This document shows positions 21,392 through 25,662 of a DNA stretch of 25,662 nucleotides, piece after piece (positions within the stretch are counted from its first letter, which is position 1; each line of letters opens with the position of its first letter). Source of the DNA: JAZKFT01 sp043760535. Its GTDB lineage: Bacteria > Bacteroidota > Bacteroidia > Chitinophagales > Chitinophagaceae. A program made the translations under genes and the position numbers. The notes under the pieces were generated by a model that was not told where the DNA came from, did not search any database, and saw only the letters and a program-made list of their open reading frames with translations. The DNA lies in the NCBI GenBank assembly GCA_043760535.1, contig JAYUOV010000294.1:1-25662 (forward strand). The letters run 5' to 3'.

Positions 21392-22117
21392 ATGAAAACA
21401 ATCGCCATGATACCGGCACGTTACGCCGCCACCCGTTTCCCCGCCAAGCTGATGCAGGTGCTGGGCAATAAGACCGTTATCCGCCACACGTATGATAATA
21501 CCGTGGCCACCGGCCTGTTTGATGAAGTAATGGTAGTAACCGACAGCGATATTATCTACAACGAAATCATTAGCCACGGTGGCAAAGCCAAAATGAGCAT
21601 TGGCCAACACGAAAGCGGTAGCGACCGAATAGCCGAAGCCGTGGCCGATATGGACGTGGACATTGTGGTAAATGTACAAGGCGATGAACCTTTTGTACAA
21701 AAAGCACCTTTACAAAAACTGCTAGAAGTATTTACCGGCGAAGCCGGGAAACAGGTACAGGTAGCGAGCCTGATGCAGGTACTAAAAGAACAACAATTTA
21801 TAGCCGACCCCAACTACGTAAAAGTGGCAGTAGATAAAAATATGAACAGCCTGTTTTTTAGCCGCAGCGTAATTCCCTACCCAAGAGATACAATGGTAGC
21901 CACCCATTATTACGAACACATTGGCGTATATGCTTTCCGCAAACAGGCCCTGCTAGATTTTACCAACTGGCCTATGACCCCACTAGAAGCCGCCGAAAAA
22001 ATAGAGTGCCTCCGATACCTCGAAAACGGCATTCAGCTTAAAATGATAGTAACCGAATACATGGGCGTAGAGATAGACACTCCCGAAGATTTGGAAAGGG
22101 CGGCGGCACTGCTATAG
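21392..22117 (+). CDS. kdsB: 3-deoxy-manno-octulosonate cytidylyltransferase (CMP-Kdo synthetase)
   Basis: This cytoplasmic enzyme activates Kdo (or 8-amino-Kdo) with CTP to the CMP-sugar used to build the inner core of lipopolysaccharide. The 241-residue length is standard. Diagnostic parts are the N-terminal nucleotide-binding IPARYAATRFPAKLM, MVVTDSD, VVNVQGDEPFVQ, the HIGVYAFRK segment and the C-terminal GVEIDTPEDLERA. The ATG lies 11 bases after the decayed PIN-toxin frame. The stop codon TAG (22115-22117) abuts the minus-strand stop of the rhomboid gene in a palindromic CTATAG. A kdnB-like gene lies 1.7 kb downstream; in Shewanella oneidensis KdsB prefers the 8-amino sugar, which could hold here too. 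This last point is inference. Confidence 0.95.
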   Translation: MKTIAMIPARYAATRFPAKLMQVLGNKTVIRHTYDNTVATGLFDEVMVVTDSDIIYNEIISHGGKAKMSIGQHESGSDRIAEAVADMDVDIVVNVQGDEPFVQKAPLQKLLEVFTGEAGKQVQVASLMQVLKEQQFIADPNYVKVAVDKNMNSLFFSRSVIPYPRDTMVATHYYEHIGVYAFRKQALLDFTNWPMTPLEAAEKIECLRYLENGIQLKMIVTEYMGVEIDTPEDLERAAALL

Positions 22118-23626
22118 TGCCTTTAGCACTTCTAAAATTTGTTCTATTTTTTTATTGTTTTCCTTAATCTCCTGTACTATTTTTTCTGCCGTGGCTTCGT
22201 CAGTAGCTTCTAAATTGTTGTAAGAAATTCTTAAATCATATTCCTTTTTACGAAGTTGTATATATTCCAACAGCTTATCTGCCCTTGTGTGCATGTTTGC
22301 AGAAATATTGTAATTAGCGGTGGACTGCAACAGCTTTTCTCCATCGTCCCACAATTGCCTACCCTCCGCCAGTAAATTTTTCATTTCGGCTTCGGATAAA
22401 CTATCTTTTGTAAGGGGCCTTAATGCTTTTTCTTCTATTGCAGAAAGATCGTCTAACACACTGCCAAACCTTTTACCATCTTTATACGATACTTCCTCCA
22501 ATTCATATTCTACTCCATTTCTTGCCGTATCGGCACCTTTATTTTGTTGCAAATAACCATAGGTAGCAGCGGCCGTAAGCAGTAACAATGCCGGAATTAC
22601 CCACACCAATTTTTGCCCAATTTTTTCTTTTTTAATACTGTACACGTACAAGTAACCAATTACAAACCCGCTTACCAGCCCACCCACATGGGCCGAATTA
22701 TCTACACCGCCCTTCATGCCATAAAATAAATTAAAGGCTATAAAAATACCGATGCTTTTCAGCAGCGATTGGCGAACCTGTTTTGGAATTAAATTGGTAG
22801 TAAGCAGTGCTAAAAACAAACCGAACATACCAAACACAGCACCAGAAGCACCGGCACTTATTACAGGCGATTTATGCCACCAAAGGCTTACCAGGCTTGC
22901 AAATACACCTGTACACAAATAAGCAGTAATGTATTTGGGCTTGCCCAGCATTGGCTCAAGATATACCCCAACGGTGTACAGGCAGTACATGTTCATGCCC
23001 ACATGTATAATGCCAAAATGAATGAATGTACTGGTAATTAACCGCCACCAATCACCGGTTAAAGTAAGCGGAGCATAATTGGCCCCCCACTTTATATGCA
23101 CCAGGCTGTTATCACCCATTATCCCTGCACCATCTATTAGCATTAAAATAAACACCAACACATTTATGGCAATGATGGCGTAGGTAATATATAAGTTGCT
23201 GCTATGTAAATTCATTGCTTCATTTACAGCTGCTGTTGTTTCTGCTTCAGTTTCCAAAGCCTGAATGGTAGCGGTTCTTAATGCATCAATAGCCGTTTTG
23301 TTATCATCAATTTTAATGGCGTTTTCATTGGCTTTTACAGCTGCAAAGGCTTGTAAAAAAGCAGCAAAATTCTTTTTGTTTTTTCCACCAAGGTCAAACG
23401 ATTCGCCATTTACCATTTCGCTGCTAACGGTTAGTTCGCCGTTTTCTGCACCTACCAGTATTTGCTGGGCATTGCTTTTCCAAGTCTTAGGCGTACTGCC
23501 GCTTATTTTGGTAACACCGGCAAACTGTACTGTCCACCCCAAATTTTTCATGGCTTCGTAGCTTAATGCCAGCGCTGTTTCTGTGTCTGTATTTTGCAGT
23601 GGTATGCTTTGTTCGTATTTAGGCAT
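22112..23626 (-). CDS. Rhomboid-family intramembrane serine protease with N- and C-terminal extensions
   Basis: From the ATG at 23624-23626 the protein has 504 residues. The rhomboid core spans about 145-330, with six hydrophobic helices. It has the HxxxxHxxxN motif (His203, His208, Asn212), catalytic Ser261 in GASGA, and His313 in AHVGG, so the Ser-His dyad is intact. It should cleave membrane-anchored substrates within the bilayer. The N-terminal 140 residues hold a small soluble domain (repeated beta-strand-like ISGSTPKTWKSNAQQILVG) of unknown role, and the C-terminal 150 residues after an additional helix (338-358) are charged and probably coiled-coil. A start at 23677 would add 17 unlikely residues. 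It is convergent with kdsB, sharing its stop region. Substrate unknown. Confidence 0.88.
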   Translation of the reverse strand: MPKYEQSIPLQNTDTETALALSYEAMKNLGWTVQFAGVTKISGSTPKTWKSNAQQILVGAENGELTVSSEMVNGESFDLGGKNKKNFAAFLQAFAAVKANENAIKIDDNKTAIDALRTATIQALETEAETTAAVNEAMNLHSSNLYITYAIIAINVLVFILMLIDGAGIMGDNSLVHIKWGANYAPLTLTGDWWRLITSTFIHFGIIHVGMNMYCLYTVGVYLEPMLGKPKYITAYLCTGVFASLVSLWWHKSPVISAGASGAVFGMFGLFLALLTTNLIPKQVRQSLLKSIGIFIAFNLFYGMKGGVDNSAHVGGLVSGFVIGYLYVYSIKKEKIGQKLVWVIPALLLLTAAATYGYLQQNKGADTARNGVEYELEEVSYKDGKRFGSVLDDLSAIEEKALRPLTKDSLSEAEMKNLLAEGRQLWDDGEKLLQSTANYNISANMHTRADKLLEYIQLRKKEYDLRISYNNLEATDEATAEKIVQEIKENNKKIEQILEVLKAL

Positions 23627-23746
23627 AAAAATTATTTGTGGCAATTTGAGGCAATATTTTGGCTTTGCCAATACCATGTTACACTTAAAGGTTGTACTAG
23701 CATAAAAGGCTTACAAATTATCCCATGCCCATGGCAACATTATTTC

Positions 23747-23754
23747 TAAATTTG
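23747..23754 (+). promoter_or_regulatory. Candidate -7 promoter box of the kdnB-like gene
   Basis: TAAATTTG fits the Bacteroidota TAnnTTTG -7 consensus exactly and lies 29 bases before the ATG at 23784. No TTTG is found at the expected -33 position, so support is partial. Confidence 0.45.
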
Positions 23755-23783
23755 TTTCTTATTTCGATTTAAAAAATCAGTGT

Positions 23784-24857
23784 ATGCAATTCAGAAATTT
23801 TAAAATGGTAAGCTACGTGGTGTACGGCCGTGGCGCTTTTAACCAGTTAGACGAAATTATAGCACCCCACCGCAAGGCAGGTGCACCCATGATATTTTTG
23901 CTTGACCATTTTTTCGAAGGCAAGCCATTAGCCAGCCGTGTGCCACTTCGTGGAAATGATAAAGTAAGTTTTGCTGATGTAACCTACGAGCCCAAAACCA
24001 CTCAGGTAGATGCGTTGGCTGCACAACTAAAGGCCGAATTTGGCGCCATTAGCGGCGTAATAGGCATTGGCGGCGGCAGCGTAATGGATCTTGCCAAAGC
24101 CGTAAGTTTAATGATGAACAACCCCGGCAGCAGTGCCGATTATCAGGGTTGGGATCTGGTAAAATTTCCCGGTGTGTACAAGGTAGGTGTGCCTACATTG
24201 AGCGGTACGGGTGCCGAGGTTAGCCGCACCACTGTGCTTACTGGCCCTACCAGAAAGCTGGGTATGAACAGCGATTTTACACCCTTCGACCAGGTAGTGC
24301 TGGACCCGGAATTTGCCCAGAATGCACCTGCTAACCAGCGGTTTTATACCGGCATGGATTGCTATATCCACTGCATAGAAAGCCTTACCGGCACTTACTT
24401 AAATGAGTTTAGCAAAAGCTACGGTGCCAAGGCTTTAGACCTTTGCCGTGAGGTTTTCCTCAGCGGCCGAGAGTGGACAAATGAAGATGATGACAAACTA
24501 ATGATGGCCAGTTATGCCGGCGGCATGAGTATTGCCTACAGCCAGGTGGGTGTGGCACATGCGGTTAGCTACGGGCTTAGCTATTTACTCGGCACCAAGC
24601 ATGGCATTGGCAATTGCATTGTAATGAATCATATTGGCGAATACTATCCCGAAGGTGTGGCGGAGTTTAAAAAAATGGTGGAGGTAAATAACATAGATAT
24701 TCCGCAAGGCATTTGTGCCAACCTAACCGAAGAGCAATTTGACACCATGATGAACGTAAGCCTCGGCATGAAACCGCTTTGGGAAAACGCCCTTGGCAAA
24801 GGCTGGGAGACCATTATGAACAGGGAAAAGCTGAGGGATTTATATGGGAAATTGTAG
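23784..24857 (+). CDS. kdnB: Iron-containing alcohol dehydrogenase family, probable Kdo 8-oxidase
   Basis: The 357-residue protein belongs to the group III metal-dependent alcohol dehydrogenases. It closely resembles, as I recall it, KdnB of Shewanella oneidensis, which oxidises C8 of Kdo to an aldehyde so that KdnA can aminate it to 8-amino-3,8-dideoxy-Kdo. Shared landmarks include FKMVSYVVYGRGAF, MDLAKAVSLMMNNPGSS, YQGWDL, RFYTGMDCYIHCIESL and NEFSKSYGAKALDLCR. The NAD(P)-binding loop is GIGGGS (94-99), and likely metal ligands are Asp192, His196, His259 and His273. A TAnnTTTG box lies just upstream. kdsB is 1.7 kb away, which fits a role in LPS sugar biosynthesis; kdnA is not in this window. 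The annotation would fall back to a generic alcohol dehydrogenase if kdnA is absent from the genome. Confidence 0.8.
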   Translation: MQFRNFKMVSYVVYGRGAFNQLDEIIAPHRKAGAPMIFLLDHFFEGKPLASRVPLRGNDKVSFADVTYEPKTTQVDALAAQLKAEFGAISGVIGIGGGSVMDLAKAVSLMMNNPGSSADYQGWDLVKFPGVYKVGVPTLSGTGAEVSRTTVLTGPTRKLGMNSDFTPFDQVVLDPEFAQNAPANQRFYTGMDCYIHCIESLTGTYLNEFSKSYGAKALDLCREVFLSGREWTNEDDDKLMMASYAGGMSIAYSQVGVAHAVSYGLSYLLGTKHGIGNCIVMNHIGEYYPEGVAEFKKMVEVNNIDIPQGICANLTEEQFDTMMNVSLGMKPLWENALGKGWETIMNREKLRDLYGKL

Positions 24858-24930
24858 TAGCCTTCGAATAATAAATGGTGTTAAGCAAATACTGAAGAAA
24901 GCTGTATATTATAATTATTAAATTTAAATT

Positions 24931-25158
24931 ATGAAAACGCTCACAATCAATCTGCCCGATTCATTAGGGTTAGACGACAAGGATTTGGCCATGCTTGTTT
25001 CAAGTAGTCTGTACGAACAGGGCAAACTTTCGTTGGGACAGGCCGCTGAAATTACTGGCTTATCTAAACGGACTTATGCTGAATTGTTGGGTAGCTATGG
25101 CGTTACTATTTTTAATTATCCTGCGTTAGATGTATCAAAGGATGTTGCAAATGCGTAA
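24931..25158 (+). CDS. UPF0175-family antitoxin
   Basis: The 75-residue protein opens with a strand-like MKTLTINLPDSL and carries a small helix-turn-helix-like segment (about 31-53, GKLSLGQAAEITGLSKRTYAELL), which is the UPF0175 pattern. Members of this family precede DUF3368 PIN-domain proteins and are taken to be their antitoxins and autoregulators. The C-terminal tail (GVTIFNYPALDVSKDVANA) would contact the toxin. The stop codon overlaps the toxin start in ATGCGTAA (25151-25158), implying translational coupling. The upstream 73 bases are very AT-rich, as expected for an autoregulated promoter, but no operator could be defined. Confidence 0.85.
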   Translation: MKTLTINLPDSLGLDDKDLAMLVSSSLYEQGKLSLGQAAEITGLSKRTYAELLGSYGVTIFNYPALDVSKDVANA

Positions 25159-25606
25159 AGTCATTATTTCCGATACAAGTTGTTTTATCATTCTGTCTAA
25201 TATTAAAGAACTTGAATTGTTACATCATCTTTATGGACAAATAATTACAACTGTTGACATTGCTATTGAATTTGGCGAAACGCTTCCGGAATGGATTGAG
25301 ATTGTTTCTGTCAAGGATAAATACAGGCAGCAACTGTTGGAAATGCAAATTGATAAAGGAGAATCAAGTGCAATCGCACTGGCTCTTGAAATACCCGACA
25401 GTACTATTATTTTGGACGATTTTAAAGCAAGGAAAATTGCCACTCATCTTGGCCTTAGTTTTACAGGAACCATAGGTGTGATTGTAAGAGCCAAACTCAG
25501 AGGAATTATACCATCAATTATACCGCTTCTTGAAAAAATAAAGCTTACAAACTTTCGATTGTCGCCTGAGATTGAATTTCAGGCATTAAAGGAAGCAGGC
25601 GAATAA
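25151..25606 (+). CDS. DUF3368 PIN-domain toxin
   Basis: From the ATG at 25151 the protein has 151 residues. It begins MRKVIISDTSCFIIL, in which the Asp is the first acidic PIN residue, followed by DKGESSAIALALE with the conserved Glu and IILDDFKARKIATHLGLSFTGTIGVI with the paired Asp. These are the DUF3368 landmarks and all the expected acidic residues are present. Such proteins are presumed RNases neutralised by the UPF0175 partner encoded directly upstream (8-base overlap). A longer frame starting at 25130 would overlap the antitoxin more and adds MYQRMLQ, which is not conserved. The gene is followed by 56 bases with nothing notable before the window ends. Unlike the PIN toxin at 20990, this one is intact. 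Confidence 0.87.
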   Translation: MRKVIISDTSCFIILSNIKELELLHHLYGQIITTVDIAIEFGETLPEWIEIVSVKDKYRQQLLEMQIDKGESSAIALALEIPDSTIILDDFKARKIATHLGLSFTGTIGVIVRAKLRGIIPSIIPLLEKIKLTNFRLSPEIEFQALKEAGE

Positions 25607-25662
25607 AAGTACCATTGGGCTTTTAAAACGAGGCTAATTGAATACCAAGTAGCAAGTAGATT

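Overview
The window is bacterial chromosome from a member of the Bacteroidota, most likely a Chitinophagaceae-like lineage. This is inferred from gene content (Bacteroidota-style fused E1 alpha/beta dehydrogenase, AIM24/TIGR00266 protein, DUF3368/UPF0175 pair, AAA ATPase with a C-terminal PD-(D/E)XK-like domain), from the scarcity of Shine-Dalgarno sequences, and from several TAnnTTTG-type -7 promoter boxes. No rRNA, tRNA or CRISPR array was seen.

Layout. 1-3 kb: dnaN (sliding clamp), a MITE-like inverted-repeat element, an L,D-transpeptidase and a TIGR00266 protein. 3.1-4.8 kb: a hairpin, an upstream region with repeated TTGTA half-sites, and an AAA ATPase. 4.9-8.8 kb, minus strand: a large GH63-type glucosidase and an orphan MoxR ATPase. 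8.9-9.9 kb: a graveyard holding a tyrosine recombinase pseudogene, a short inverted-repeat-bounded cassette with the 5' end of a membrane acyltransferase-like gene, and a long perfect inverted repeat. 9.9-12.6 kb: a galactose operon (aldose 1-epimerase, galK, DinB-like protein). 12.6-13.4 kb, minus strand: a secreted NTF2-like protein downstream of a c-type-cytochrome-like gene broken by a nonsense codon. 13.7-15.7 kb: a fused 2-oxoacid dehydrogenase E1 whose interdomain linker is partly made of a heptanucleotide tandem repeat.

15.8-20.8 kb is the most interesting block. A minus-strand operon-like run encodes UbiA-family prenyltransferase, type III polyketide synthase, SAM methyltransferase and FAD oxidoreductase, with a divergent sterol-desaturase/fatty-acid-hydroxylase-family gene. 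Together they read as a pathway for a prenylated and/or methylated, oxidised polyketide (phenolic or quinone-type) lipid. The product cannot be told from sequence. A dispersed GC-rich hairpin repeat sits inside this operon, and its first three genes appear to use non-ATG starts.

20.8-25.6 kb: a decayed PIN-toxin/antitoxin pair, kdsB (CMP-Kdo synthetase), a rhomboid protease, a gene strongly resembling kdnB (Kdo 8-oxidase of the 8-amino-Kdo pathway), and an intact UPF0175/DUF3368 antitoxin-toxin pair. kdsB and kdnB near each other suggest that the LPS inner core of this organism may carry 8-amino-Kdo; the partner aminotransferase kdnA is not in the window.
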